Shown: positions 31,511-42,851 of the stretch, one piece after another | Layout of the letters: every line of letters starts with the position of its first letter | How positions within the stretch are numbered: the first letter of the stretch is position 1 | Assembly: GCF_020921035.1 (NCBI RefSeq) | Contig: NC_063154.1 | Location: forward strand, 2,852,001 to 2,916,000 | Direction of reading: 5' to 3' | Origin: Rhodamnia argentea | Lineage: Eukaryota; Streptophyta; Magnoliopsida; Myrtales; Myrtaceae | DNA: 64,000 bases | Made by a program: the position numbers and the translations under genes | The notes under the pieces: generated by a model | Databases searched by the model: none | What the model saw: the letters and a program-made list of their open reading frames with translations, nothing else | Told to the model about the DNA's origin: nothing

Positions 31511-32800
31511 AAGGAATACATATTCTTTTATAAATCTAATATTTAATTGAATTGAAATGATTTTTCGTTTTTCACTTTTTTATTCTTCTAATTTTTAGTG
31601 CTGGAATTCTATATTTTATTTAATACTAAGCGCCTCAAATCTTTGAAAGCACGTCGTTTTCTATATGGAATTTTCATTTGAGATCACATTGCAAAGAAAA
31701 TTGAATCTTATTCGGAATAATCGATATGTCGGTATGAAAAAATAATTTGCACATTCACCGTTTGACGGTTGACATGTGAAAGAATTCAGTCAAAAAAATA
31801 ATTTTCTTAAGAACAAGCAAAAAAATTGTTACATCGGCGATGGACTTAGTCATCATCCATATTTCTGGAAAGAAGCCGAAATTACTTCCCGCCTCCTTAG
31901 AAAAGTGAAGACAAATGCGTCCTGATCAAATAAGAAAAGCAAAGACAATAGAAACGGGAAATTGTTTACGACGACCGATGACGACGACCGAAGACGGCGG
32001 CTACCATCGTCGATGACCAAGTTAGCAAAGGGAAAGGATTGGGAGGATGGGCATCTCTCTCTATTCGAATAGCACTGTTTTTACTTTGTGCGGATAAAAG
32101 GGTCGAGTAGGCCGTATTTATGCGATCGCATACCCATACGTATATCGGAACATATCTATCAGTAACGTAAAAAAAAAAAAATACCAAATATGGGTTTTGC
32201 TCTGGATTACACTCATCATGGATAAAGGCATCATATTTCCATCAATGGTTTTTGGCAAGCAATCTGACGGACGTTACGAAGGTTGTAACTTGCTCAATTA
32301 CAAATAAAAGGTGGTTGTCAAAAGAGTACAGAAAGCGAGATCACGCATGCCGTAAATGCGCGACCATTGCCATACATCGTGGGTGACTGAGATGATCGAA
32401 ATAGAAATTCTAATTCGGAAAACGAAGGAGTAAAACCAATTTCTGCTACTGAAAATGAATATAACTAGTAAGCTAATCAATTTAAATTTGCACGGTTTAT
32501 TAGAAATTGTAGCAGGTCTTTAATTAATTTGCTCTGGGGCAAATTCACAATGGGATGAGAGCATCTTGTTTCGTCGGTGATTTTCGGTAAGCCATCAAGT
32601 GCACCTTGTTTTTGTTGCATCTTGCAACCAAATTGTAGCAAGTCTTTAAAGTAAAGGCTACATTTGGTAACTAAATAAAAGTCGGGATAAGATATCATAT
32701 CCAACATTTGGTTCCTACTCAAAATAGTATAAAATTTGATATAAAGGGGATATTACCCAAATAAAATATTCTATGGGAGACATGGGATGAAGATGGATGG
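31511..32800. other. Upstream spacer of BPM copy D, duplicated in copy E
   Basis: This non-coding stretch is collinear with 36660-37940 with few gaps (shared phrases such as CGCCTCAAATCTTTGAAAGC and CATCATCCATATTTCTGGAA). It shows no conserved frame. It helps define the duplicated unit. Confidence 0.7.
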
Positions 32801-33315
32801 TAGGGGTGAGCATGGGCCGGGTACCTAGATCCCGAAACCGACCCTATTATAATCGGTTTCAAATTTTTGGAATATGAAACCAGCCATGTTTGTCCCGGAG
32901 CCTGTTTTGGAACCTACCCCTTTTTTTAGGTCCGGCTCCAAGGCCCGCTCAAGAACCTGTTTTTCTTTTATTTAATTTTTTGATTTAATTTTTTTCCAGC
33001 AAAAGAATATGAGTAGTAATGAATCGATTCAAAGTAAAAAATTAATAATAAAACTCACTATCCACCAAAAGCAACAACCCCTAATATGAGTAATAGAAAT
33101 TACAATCCATAAAAAACAGAGGAGATGAGGCGAGTCAAACTAGAATTTTTTTTTTTTTAACAATAGCTAAAAATCGGTTCCAAAACTAGTCCGGTTCCTA
33201 GGTCCTTGGAACCGAGAACCGGCCCGGTTCCCAAAATTGAGAACCAGTTCCCGACCTATTTTTCGAGTGATCCGATCCGGATTCCGAGTAAACCCGATTC
33301 GGTTGCACACCCCTA
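32801..33315. mobile_element. hAT-like MITE, 515 bp, with 8-bp target duplication
   Basis: Ends are TAGGGGTGAGCA and, reversed, TAGGGGTGTGCA. The 8-bp flanks are ATGGATGG (32793-32800) and ATGGATAG (33316-33323), one mismatch. The matching position in the duplicated unit carries a single ATGGATAG (37936-37943) and no insert, so the unoccupied site is visible. TIR type and 8-bp duplication fit the hAT superfamily. The interior has many GGTTCC/GGAACC inverted motifs and no coding capacity. Confidence 0.88.
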
Positions 33316-34530
33316 ATGGATAGATTCCTTATGTCCATGGAATAAAAGCTATTCTTTCGAATAACAAACTCCTTAAAATTAAAAAAAAAAAATCGTATTC
33401 TAGTCTACAAAAAATAAAATTCAAAATAACAAAAAAAATGGACAATTTTCATTTTTTTATTTATTCCAATTCTTATTTATATTTTTGATATTTCTATTCT
33501 ATAACATACATTCTGTGTATGTGTGTATGTGCGTGTTTAATATTTATATTCATTTCATATTTTAGATATATTAACATAAGTATAATATCTTTAAAAAAAA
33601 TGATCAAGGAATGATGGAAGGGAAGAAAAAAGAAATGAAAAACAAGAGAAAAATATTTTAAAAACTAAGTAAATAAAAATAAAGTAGAAGAACCCCGATT
33701 TTAAGCGAACAATTTCAAAGTTGGAACGGATTTTTCTAATTCACTCTATCTAAATCTTCTCCGTATCTTTAGTTCATATTGAAACTTCACGACTTATTTG
33801 TAGTTTTTTGTTCACATCAAAACTTCACGAAAACAATAAAAGCTCTCTTTCTTAGCTCTCTGACGGAAATGGTACATAAATATTGGCAAGAGGACCATAA
33901 AAAGGTTTGCAATGACCGTCTCTTTGGTTTGTGCTAGGAAGACCAGTTTTGGACCTGCAATGAAGTGGTTGGTCCTAGAGAAGCCTCGCTGGAAGCATGG
34001 GTGACAGACGACAGTGTGCACAACCCGTGCAGATGGAAAGGTCTCCCGATGGCCGGCCCCGGAACCACAAAATAGCCCGAAACCGAGCAAGAACAATGTT
34101 ACCGGCGATGACCGAGGAATTGGCAGTGTGACTTGCTCTCAATTCATCTCACATCACTCTCCTCTTGTGTCCTAACGCATCCACAGAGCTCCTGTTTGAA
34201 CTTGTGATCGATTATTTGACTCCCCCCAAAAAATAAAAACACTTGTGATCGATTAGAAGTCCCATATAGTTTTTGCCTTATTGGGTCTTCGTTGCTGTCT
34301 GGATGTGACTTGTGAGGTATACATGAAGAAGAAGCTCTCGTAGGTGAACACCTACAAATCCGATTAACTAGTTTGCTCCTTTGAACTCGCCGTTTCCTCA
34401 ACATTGATAGAGAAGGTCAGAAAAAGCACGACGGTCTCGGCTTCCTTTCTCGCTCATATTTTTAAGAAATAAATAGACAACAATATATAAATTCATTTCG
34501 AATCATACAAAGTTATTGTATAATATTTGT
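33316..34530. other. Distal spacer of BPM unit D
   Basis: 33345-33700 and 34100-34195 match unit E (37970-38320, 38330-38440). 33710-34100 and about 34196-34395 have no counterpart there, so they were inserted here or deleted there. Frames in these parts show no family features. Confidence 0.5.
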
Positions 34531-34640
34531 GGGTTAATATCACGATAAATCCCAAACTAGTACATTTGCGACAAATCTACCTCAAACTAATTTTTTGACC
34601 TCCAAAAACCCTAAATGGATACACTTCTGACAAGTTTACG
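34531..34640. mobile_element. Left half of a GGGTTAATAT-type MITE
   Basis: It begins with GGGTTAATATCACG and the phrase CCCAAACTAGTACA, and stops without a right end. The same half element is at the matching place in unit E (38591 on), so it was truncated or marks the duplication breakpoint. Confidence 0.6.
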
Positions 34641-34845
34641 TTCCTAGCCCTTCAGAGAATGAAAACCCCATTCTCTAATCTGCGAGAATTTTAACGAAAG
34701 TCTTTCATTTGCTTCTCTTCAATAGAAGCTTTATTTTCCCATATTGTACTCAACAAATTCAGTGCTGAGCACGACCGCCATATTGTTCGGATGGAGAAAA
34801 GGACCTATCATTATCTTAACACCTTCCAGAACCGCATTTTCCTTT

Positions 34846-36287
34846 TCATCGATGGTTTCCCCGTCCATGGCCTTTGCTCGACCATGCTGCCGTCGTTCCT
34901 ACCCAGGGGACAGTTGAGAGAAGCTCCGACAACAGCGAAGGGAAATTACTCTCCAGGTGCCTAAAGCCTTCCGACTTCAACACTGCTGCCAAATTTCGAA
35001 AGATTCAAAAGAGCAAATCGATTAGTATGGGCGTGCTTGGTAGATATTTGTATATCTGGGAAAGAACTTCACTGCTTCATTTCCATGACGGCTCACCTCC
35101 CAAGTTCGCCGGATTCGCAGCAAAATTCAAGCATATTGCCTTCAACTTGTGGAACTGGTGTTGATCAGCTAGCGCGACTATTGATGCTACCGTGTCAACA
35201 GTGATCCGCTCACTCAGCTTTGACTCGCATAGTAGTATCAAGCGATTGAGACTATAGCGGTCAGCGGCAGCCACTAGATGTAGCACTGCATCGGTATATG
35301 TAGAAGGAGAGATCGAGCCAGCAATTTGGCTGATGTCCGGAAACTCATCTGTGTAGATGAATTCCAACATTGCCTGCAAAAAGTGTTAAACGCATAAGAA
35401 GCTCGCCATGCTAGTCCGACAAAAGCTTTATATCCTCACCAATGCCAGTTTGAGCAAGGAGAATAGTAGTTACCTGGAAAATAGAAGGATCAACGTCCTC
35501 CACAACGAGTTTCTCTATGTTGCTGTCGCCCATAGGACCGAAAAACCGGGCTCTGAATACCGGAGATCGAGCGGCGAGAATTAATTTGTGGGCTTTAAAA
35601 GTTTTGTCGCCAACTATGATGTTTATGTCAGTTCCCAATCCAGAATCCAACAGGGCCTTCAGACCCTGACCCATGTCATTCGGCGGAATGGCAATTCTGT
35701 AGTGTCTCTGCCCCTGAACTTGGGTCTTCACGACTCCGATGGTGCACTGCAAGATGAGGCGGTCGTCCTTGATGAAGCGCAACGTCTCAGGATCATCTCT
35801 CTTCAAGAACCGAGGGTATCCCCTGCAATAGCACAAAATCAAAGAAAACATGTCAATATGGATCTACTCAAAAGATAAACAATCAAATTCAATGAAACAG
35901 CTATCAATCAAATGCGTACCACATGTTTTCACGGTACATGAGCGTGTGCGGGCCCTTCACAAGGGGGTGATGGAAAAGGGTGAAGACCTGGTGGTTCCCG
36001 TTTCCACTCTGGTCCTCCACCCTGAGCTCATACAACGCCCTCACGTCCGAGTCGTCGGTCATCAGGGCGATGAAGGCCGATGAATACTCGCTGTCTTCTG
36101 GGCTCATGCCGCCAGGGTAGAAGTAGATAGTCCAGTCATAGCCACCAACGGCAAACGCGTCGCTGGACACGAATTGGCCCACTCCCCGAGACTGGGCCTC
36201 CGAGAAGTTGGTGATCACGAACGTGTAGGAGCCGTTCACCGTCTGGAAGACTGTTCTGGAGTCGCACTCACTGAGTCCGGCGGTCAT
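34846..36287 (-). CDS. Divergent MATH-BTB protein (BPM copy E)
   Basis: Four exons: 36287-35920, 35822-35474, 35373-35097 and 34985-34846 (368, 349, 277, 140 nt), 377 aa from the ATG at 36287 (MTAGLSECDS). An in-frame ATG at 36302 adds five residues, and the frame is open to 36503. MATH has VGGYDWTIYFYPGG and MWGYPRFLKR; BTB has TDINIIVGDKTFKAHK. The tail (STVPWVGTTAAWSSK) differs from copy D and again lacks the basic C-terminus of the canonical BPM. Copies D and E are each other's closest relatives, and their upstream DNA is duplicated too. Confidence 0.82.
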
Positions 36288-36485
36288 GGTCGGAGGGATC
36301 ATGGTCGGATCTTGGTTGCGGGTGATCGAGACGAGTTTCGAGGTCGGAGTTTGGAGAACAATTTGTGCGTGGGGGATAAATAGTGGGGGGTTCTTCATCG
36401 GAGATGGAAGGCCGAGGACAGATTTGGGAGGGGCAGGTATGAGTTCAACGGTCATCTTCTCGTGTGTGCGCACGCGCTCTGCTGG
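36288..36485 (-). promoter_or_regulatory. Leader/promoter of BPM copy E, or coding N-terminal extension
   Basis: On the - strand a CACTATTTATCCCCC box lies roughly 85 nt upstream of the ATG at 36287. The whole stretch is also an open frame in line with the MATH exon (to 36503), differing from copy D by substitutions and one 15-bp in-frame insertion only. Promoter/leader is my preferred reading. Confidence 0.5.
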
Positions 36486-36486
36486 A

Positions 36487-36640
36487 GAAAACCTTTCATG
36501 CATTTTCCAGATTTATTTCCCAAAACGGCAAAGGAGGAGAAAACTTCCATGCATTTTCCAGATTTATTTCCCAAAACGGCAAAGGAGGAGAAAACTTTCA
36601 TGCATTTCCCAGATTTATTTCCCAAAACGGCAAAAGAGAT
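36487..36640. repeat. Three tandem 51-bp units upstream of BPM copy E
   Basis: CAGATTTATTTCCCAAAACG starts at 36508, 36559 and 36610, a strict 51-bp period. Copy D has two units and copy B one degenerate unit at about 24760-24790, so the array grew after duplication. Confidence 0.9.
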
Positions 36641-38590
36641 TCCTGTAGTTGAACAGTAAGGGAATACATATGTTCTTTTATAAATATACTAATTAATTGA
36701 ATTGAAATGATTTTTTGTTTTTCACTTTTTTATTCTTCTAATTTTTAGTGCTAAAAATCTATATTTTATTTAATACCAAGCGCCTCAAATCTTTGAAAGC
36801 ACATCATTTTCTGTATGGAATTTTCATTTGAGATCACGTTGTAAAGAAAATCGAATCTTATTCGGGGATTTTTATCAGATCCATATGTGAGGATGAAAAA
36901 AGTGGATTACACGATCAATGTTTGAAGGTCGATACGTGAAAGAAGTCCGTCACAAAACTAATTTTCCGAAGAGCAAGCGGAAAAATTGTTACGGCGGCAA
37001 TGGACTCAATCATCATCCATATTTCTGGAAGGAAGCCGAAATTACTTTCCGGCTCTGTAGAAAAGTGAAAACAAATGCATCCTGATCAAATAAGAAAAGC
37101 AAAGACAATGGGAAGAGGAAATTGTTTACGACTGTTGGCGGCAACCAAAGACGACGGCTACCATCCTCGATGACCAAGTTGGGAGAGGGTAAAGATCGGG
37201 AGGACCGGCGTTTATCTCTATTCGAATTGCAATGATTTTGCTTTCTGCGGATAAAAGGGTCGAGTAGGTCGTATTTATGCGATCGCATACCCATACTTAT
37301 ATCGGAATATATCTTTCGATAACGTAAAAAATTTGTATATACCAAATATGGTTTTGCTCTGGATTACACTCACCATGGATAAGGGCATCGTATTTTCCAT
37401 TATTGGTTTCTGGGCAAGCAATCTAATGGACGTTACTAAGGTTGTAACTTTTGCTCAATTAAAAATAAAAGGGGCTTGTTAAAGAAGATAGAAAGCGAGA
37501 TCACACATGCCGTAAATGCGTGACTATCGACATACATCATGAGTGAGTGAGCGAGTGAGATCGAAATAGAAATTCCAATTTGGAAAACGAAGAAGTAAAA
37601 CCAAATGCTGCTACTGAAAATGAATATAGCTAGTAACTTAATTAATTTAAATCGGCATGCTAAACAAGAAATTGTAGCGAGTCCTTAATTAATTTGCTTT
37701 GGAGGACATTCACAATGGAATAAGAGCATCGTCTAACCTTGATGATTTTTGATGAGCCATCAATTGCACCTTGCTTTTGTTGGATCTTGCAACCAAATCG
37801 TAGCAAGTCTTTAAGTTAAAGGCTGGTAACAAAATAAAAGTCCGGATACGATATTATCATGTTCCATATTTGGTTCCTTCTCAAAATGGGATAAAGATTG
37901 ATAGCCCAAACAAAATATCCGGACGTGAAATGAAGATGGATAGGATCGCTTACATCCATGGAATAAGAGCTATTTTTCTTGAATAACAAAGTCCTTAAAT
38001 TTAAAAGACTAAAATAATATTCGTATTCTAATCTGAAAAAAAAAATTCAAAATAACAAAAAATAATGTACAATTCTCATTTTTTATGTATTCCTATTTTA
38101 TTTATATTTTTGAATTTCTATTCTATGACATACATTCTTTGTATATGTGTGTGTGTGTGTTTTGTATTTATATTCATTATATATCTTAGATATATTAGTA
38201 TAAGTATAATATCTCTGAAAAACAATTAAGGAATGATGGAAGGGAAGAAAAAAGAAATTAAAAACGAGAGAAAAATATTTAAAATCTAAGTAAATAAAAA
38301 TAAAGTAGAAGAACCCTTATCTTAGAATATTGCCGGCATGATGCCATGGTTCCAGTGACCAAGGCAATGGCATTGTGACTTAATTAATCTCAGATCACTG
38401 TCTTCTTCTGTCCTAACGCAGCCATAGAGCTCCTGTTCGAGCTCCTGTTCGTTCCTCGGCATTGATGGAGAAGGTCAGAAAAAGCACGACTGTCTCGGCT
38501 TCCTTTCTTACTCATATTTTTGAAGGAAATATATAGACAACAATATATAAATTCATTTCGAATCACATAAAGATATTGTATAATTTTTCG
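36641..38590. other. Upstream spacer of BPM copy E, duplicate of unit D
   Basis: Collinear with 31500-34530 except for the absent hAT-like MITE and two other length differences. A (TG)n run is at about 38145-38160. The single copy ATGGATAG at 37936-37943 is the empty MITE site. No gene seen. Confidence 0.7.
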
Positions 38591-38844
38591 GGTTAATACC
38601 ACGAAAAATCTCAAATTGATATACCTGCGGCAAGTCTACCACAAACTAATTTTTTGACTACCAAAAAATTCCCAATGAATACACATAATGGATACACATG
38701 CGACAAGTTTACCCCCAAACTAATTTGTTGACAACCAAAAAATCTCGAACTGGTACATATGTAACAAACTTACATTCAGTTAATTTTTGTTAAATTGAGT
38801 TAATGCTAGGAAAAACTCTAACCTAGTACACACATGATAAACTT
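38591..38844. mobile_element. Partial GGGTTAATA-type MITE at a unit boundary
   Basis: GGGTTAATACCACGAAAAATC begins the element; reiterated CAAACTAATTTTTTGAC-type phrases follow. It has no right end and directly abuts BPM leader sequence at about 38845, marking the recombination junction between units E and F. Confidence 0.65.
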
Positions 38845-39125
38845 CTACCATGAGGTAGAAGTTCCGGCGGTCGTGGCTGGCTCTTGACTTCTTGGTGGCG
38901 GGTAATCCGGTCGGGTTCCAATGTCGGATTTTGGAGAAGAATTTGTGGCGGAACCGGAGGGAATTTTGGAAATGGGTGGAGAAGTATTGCGGTGATTTGG
39001 GGTTGAGAGGGTTAGGAGCTCTTCACCGGAGATGAAGAGGCAGAGGAGTCGTTTGCCTTTGGGAGGGGTGGGTTTGAATTCGACGGCCCTCGTGTGTATG
39101 AGCGCGCGGCAGAATTGTCATGGAT
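38845..39125 (-). pseudogene. Orphan leader of a lost BPM copy (unit F)
   Basis: This stretch closely matches 24505-24755, the start and leader of BPM copy B (for example CCGGAGATGAAGAGGCAGAG and TTCTTGACTTCTTGGTGGCG-like phrases). No MATH, BTB or BACK exon follows on the downstream side; instead the MITE at 38591-38844 begins. A whole BPM gene was lost while its promoter side stayed. Confidence 0.8.
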
Positions 39126-39339
39126 TTTCTTGTATATTCTATTTAATTGACTTGAAATGATTTTTCGTTTTTTCGTTTTGTTCTTCTATTTTTCGTCGTG
39201 GAAATGTATTAATAAGTTAATACCGAATACCTCAAATCTTTTCAATTATATAAAAATCTACATGTAAAATTCATTTCGAAATCACATTGTGATGATAATT
39301 TCATTATTCACACTTTGGTAGTCAACGTGTGGAAGAGTT

Positions 39340-39565
39340 TAGGCTTTATTTGTTTCACCGACGATGAATAATTTGATAAATAATCTAAAAATTGATCATT
39401 TATATCACTTGTAATAATAAATGAACGAAAAATATTTTCGTTGCTCGCGAAAATGTGTAGACATTAATTGTTATCGTAATGAAAACACTTTCCATCAACT
39501 AACTCATTTCAAACGATGCAAGCGATTATTTTTAAAAAATATTTTCCAAATCATTCGTTATTCTC
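39340..39565. repeat. MITE-like element, positional counterpart of 24925-25145
   Basis: The ends resemble GGCTTTATTTGTTTCACCGA and its inverse near 39540-39565 (TTATTCTCGAAACAAACAAT). It occupies the same relative place in unit F as 24925-25145 in unit B. Confidence 0.5.
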
Positions 39566-39591
39566 GAAACAAACAATAGCGGGAAAATTAA

Positions 39592-40020
39592 GAAAAAAGT
39601 CCTAAAACTAATATAATTGCGTTAATTCAGTCCCAAACTTTTTTTTTTTTAGAATTCAATCGAAAGCATTTTGCAATTGTGTCAACTTAGTCCAACCAGC
39701 TAATTTTTGTCTGCCGACAAGGGCTCTCCAGTGACATAATATTTTAATTTTTTTTTTAATATTTTACATTTTATTTCTTTTTTTCCTTTTATTTCTTTTC
39801 TTTTCCTTTTCTTTCTTCTTTTTTTTTCCTTCCCTCTACTTCCTCTTGCTGGTCGCCGACGAGGGCTAGCTGGTGTGGCCGAGCATCCCTATTGTTGTGC
39901 GAGGCGTCGACTTGCCAGCCCAAATTTGGCGAGGCCGAGTCTCACCATTATTGCACAAGGCATCGCCTCGCCAGCCCAGATCTAGTCGGGTTGAGCCTCG
40001 CCCAGCGTGGCCTCCATCGC
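39592..40020. repeat. Truncated GGGAAAATT-type element with GC core
   Basis: It starts GGGAAAATTAAGAAAAAAGTC, like the element ends at 41473 and 57523, followed by T-rich DNA and a GC-rich core (39845-40020) with GCCAGCCCA and GAGGC repeats. No right inverted end was found. Confidence 0.5.
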
Positions 40021-40683
40021 TTGTTAACATCTACATTTATCATATCTTTACGAAATCATTAACGATGGAAAGTCATGCCAAACCCATTCCAAAAGCCTAT
40101 CTAAAATCCATTGCGGGGTTTGGTACTGTATCCTAAACTCGTCTCTCTAACATTGTAGGGTACATGCAACCTGCAATAGTACTTTATAGTAAACAATAAT
40201 CTTATGTTAAATGTATGATAGAAAACCTCGTATTTGTAAATGCAACAAGTCATTCAAAACTCGTGTATCGTAGATCTTTGATTAGAATTATAAGGAGTCC
40301 AAAACATAACTATGAAAGAACTAAAGATTGACAATCATGAAAATCGAAGGCCCAACAATAATTAGAAGCTAGGTGTAAAATAATGGCCATCGTTAAAATA
40401 AAAGTACATTATATTATACATTTTCTTGTTAGCATTCGCAAATTTTTACAATTAAGTAATCTTGAGAGATTTTCCATAATAAGAGTAACTTTGGAAAATC
40501 CCAAAATTTTATAATAAATCTTAATACAGTTAATAATCATGTATACTTACTCAACTACTCAAGAAATATAAAGGAGACCGATGGCATTATAATAGTCATA
40601 CATATTGGCTTTCCAAACTATAAAATCAAATCTCCTATTCTGAATGCCTTCTAATTCCCCAAAAACACTGTCCATATTATTAA

Positions 40684-41189
40684 GGGTTAATACTACGAAA
40701 AATCCTAAACTAGTACACATGTGATAAATTTACCCAAAACTATTTTTTTTTTACCACTACAAACTTCAAACTAGTACACTCTTGACAAATTTACCCTAAA
40801 CTGGTATACTTGTGACAAATTTACCTTTTGTTAGCTTTCATTAAATTTATCATCAAATTGGTGAGTTAAATAACACGTGGCAATTGTCGGGTGTACGCAT
40901 TTGGGGTTTTTACTCTTTGTTTATCACATGTGTATCAATTTGAGATTTTTCGTGATATTAATTCAATTTAACGGAAATTAACGGAAGGAAAATTTGTCAC
41001 GGATCTATCGGTTTGTGATTTTTAGTAGTGAAAAAATTATTTTGGACTAAATTTATCACATATATACCAGTTTAGGGTTTTTTATTGTCAAAAAAATAGT
41101 TTGGGATAAATTTATCACAAGCGTATCGGTTTGAAATTTTTTATAATAAAAAAATATTTTAAAATAAATTTGTCATAGGTGTACTAATT
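40684..41189. mobile_element. GGGTTAATA-type MITE, right end missing
   Basis: The left end is GGGTTAATACTACGAAAAATC; internal inverted phrases CTAAACTAGTACACATGTG and ACATGTGTATCAATTTGAG are typical of the family. The right terminus is replaced by unit-F spacer at about 41190. Confidence 0.65.
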
Positions 41190-41472
41190 TTTAAACAAGA
41201 ATAGCGCTTTCCAAGACTCGCTTTTCAACAAGACGCTCCAAATCTCGTGAGAAAGTGGATGTCCATTGTCCCCAAAGTTCTTTGGCCCAAGTCAAAGGTC
41301 CGAAGAAGAGAATCCCCGCGACAATTGAATTCATCTATTGATTGGTGACTCCGAACGATTTTTTTTAATGATTATTATATTTGATATGCCAAATCATTTT
41401 GTACTCAAAAACATTTTTATTGTCTAATTTTTCTTCATCAAACTTTAGAAAATCCATATTCTATAAAAGATA
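41190..41472. other. Unit F spacer segment
   Basis: It matches about 25400-25640 (AAAGTTC-TTGG-C-AAGTC and GTGACT-CGA-TGA-TTTTTT phrases) and less well 28140-28260. Non-coding. Confidence 0.5.
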
Positions 41473-42009
41473 GGAAAAATTGTCAAAAAAGTCTCAATTT
41501 TTTGTATTTTTGCTAATTCAGTTTTATATCTTTTAAGTTTGCCGATTCAGTCCTAAATCATTTTACATTTTACAATTTAGTCCTATTGGTAGGAAATAAC
41601 TGATGTGGACTCTGGATGTCCTACGTGGGACCGCCAACGCTAACGTACATGACTTTTTATAATATTTTAATATTTTTTAAAAATACTTTATATATTTTTT
41701 TATTTTTCTGTTTTATTCTTTTATTTTCCTTTTTTTTCATTTTTTTTTCGTCCGGCCAACCTTAGGTGAGGAACGGCATTAAGGAAAAAAAATAAAAAAT
41801 AGAGGAAAATATTTGTAAAATATTAAAATATTATTGAAATTATCCATGTAAGTGATGATAATGCTACGTCGGACGGTCGGCATCCACGTCGCCGATTTTC
41901 GGCTAATAGGACTAAATTGGTAAAAGATGAAAAGTTTTAAAAATAAATCGACAAACTTAAAATGCTTAAAACTGAATTGGAGGTCTATGACTTTTTTGAC
42001 AATTTTCCC
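41473..42009. mobile_element. TIR element (MULE-like MITE), 537 bp
   Basis: The left end GGAAAAATTGTCAAAAAAGTC and the reversed right end GGGAAAATTGTCAAAAAAGTC agree at all but one of 21 positions. Internally, the arms repeat the TTTTAAGTTTG/CAAACTTAAAA pattern around a small GC core. It interrupts the spacer shared with unit B. No convincing 9-bp target duplication is seen. Confidence 0.8.
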
Positions 42010-42851
42010 ATGAATGATGATTATTCATTTTTATTTTTCTTATGATATCACCTGTTGGCTATTCATTTAAATTTTGTTACGGCATCAATGCTATGAAGCC
42101 ATTTTGTAAAACAGAATGGGACAACGTGACGTTATCGAGTGATGCTAAACAGGACGAGAAAGTTTAAACATGTAAAATTTATTAGTATACTCTATAATCG
42201 AGGATCAGCGAAGTTCACGGATTAAGCTCGTTATAAATAGTATTGAATGGTTTCAGATATATGAACGATGACATTGTGGACACATGTTTTGGCATATATT
42301 TATATAGCTCGTTTGCTATTATATTTCATTTCTTGTGCGGTGTCACGATGAATTAATAATAAAATTAATAACTTTCATTGAATGGGGTAAAAAATGCAAC
42401 ATTATTTTCTTTCTTCACCGTTATAGAATTCTTTTCTAGAAAGCAAATATTGAAATAACATATTTCTATTCTTTTTTTTTTTTTTTGGTAATGAACATAT
42501 TTCTATTGTCTCTATAACTAAAAACGAACGTTAACTCGAAAATTAGTTAACAAAAAAAAAAAATGAGAGAACAACAAGTCGGTTGTCGTACCATAGAGTT
42601 AATTAAGAAATTTTAACCAAATGTAACTTTTAGTGGATAGTGAATTCTTTCCTTGGGGAAGTTACAATCGTGCATATAATACTAGTCGAATTCAGTTTTG
42701 GTCCCTACACTATATTTCGCTATAATATAGTCCCTCTACTTATTTTTGGAGATAATCTAAGGACAAATTGATTTTGTTATCAAAACGTAGACGGGATATG
42801 CTGAGTCGGGATTGCAAGATCAAGGTGTTATCTGCCTTTATTCCTGGAGTG
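42010..42851. other. Distal spacer of unit F
   Basis: 42040-42620 follows the same order of phrases as 25700-26260 (for example GTTCACGGATTAAGCTCG and the ATTTTCTTTCTTCACCGTTAT block). Homology ends near 42620, the outer border of the BPM array. No gene. Confidence 0.5.

Noticed and set aside
33812-34404. Frames in unit D-specific spacer
   Set aside because: No known domain; absent from the sister unit; composition like non-coding DNA.
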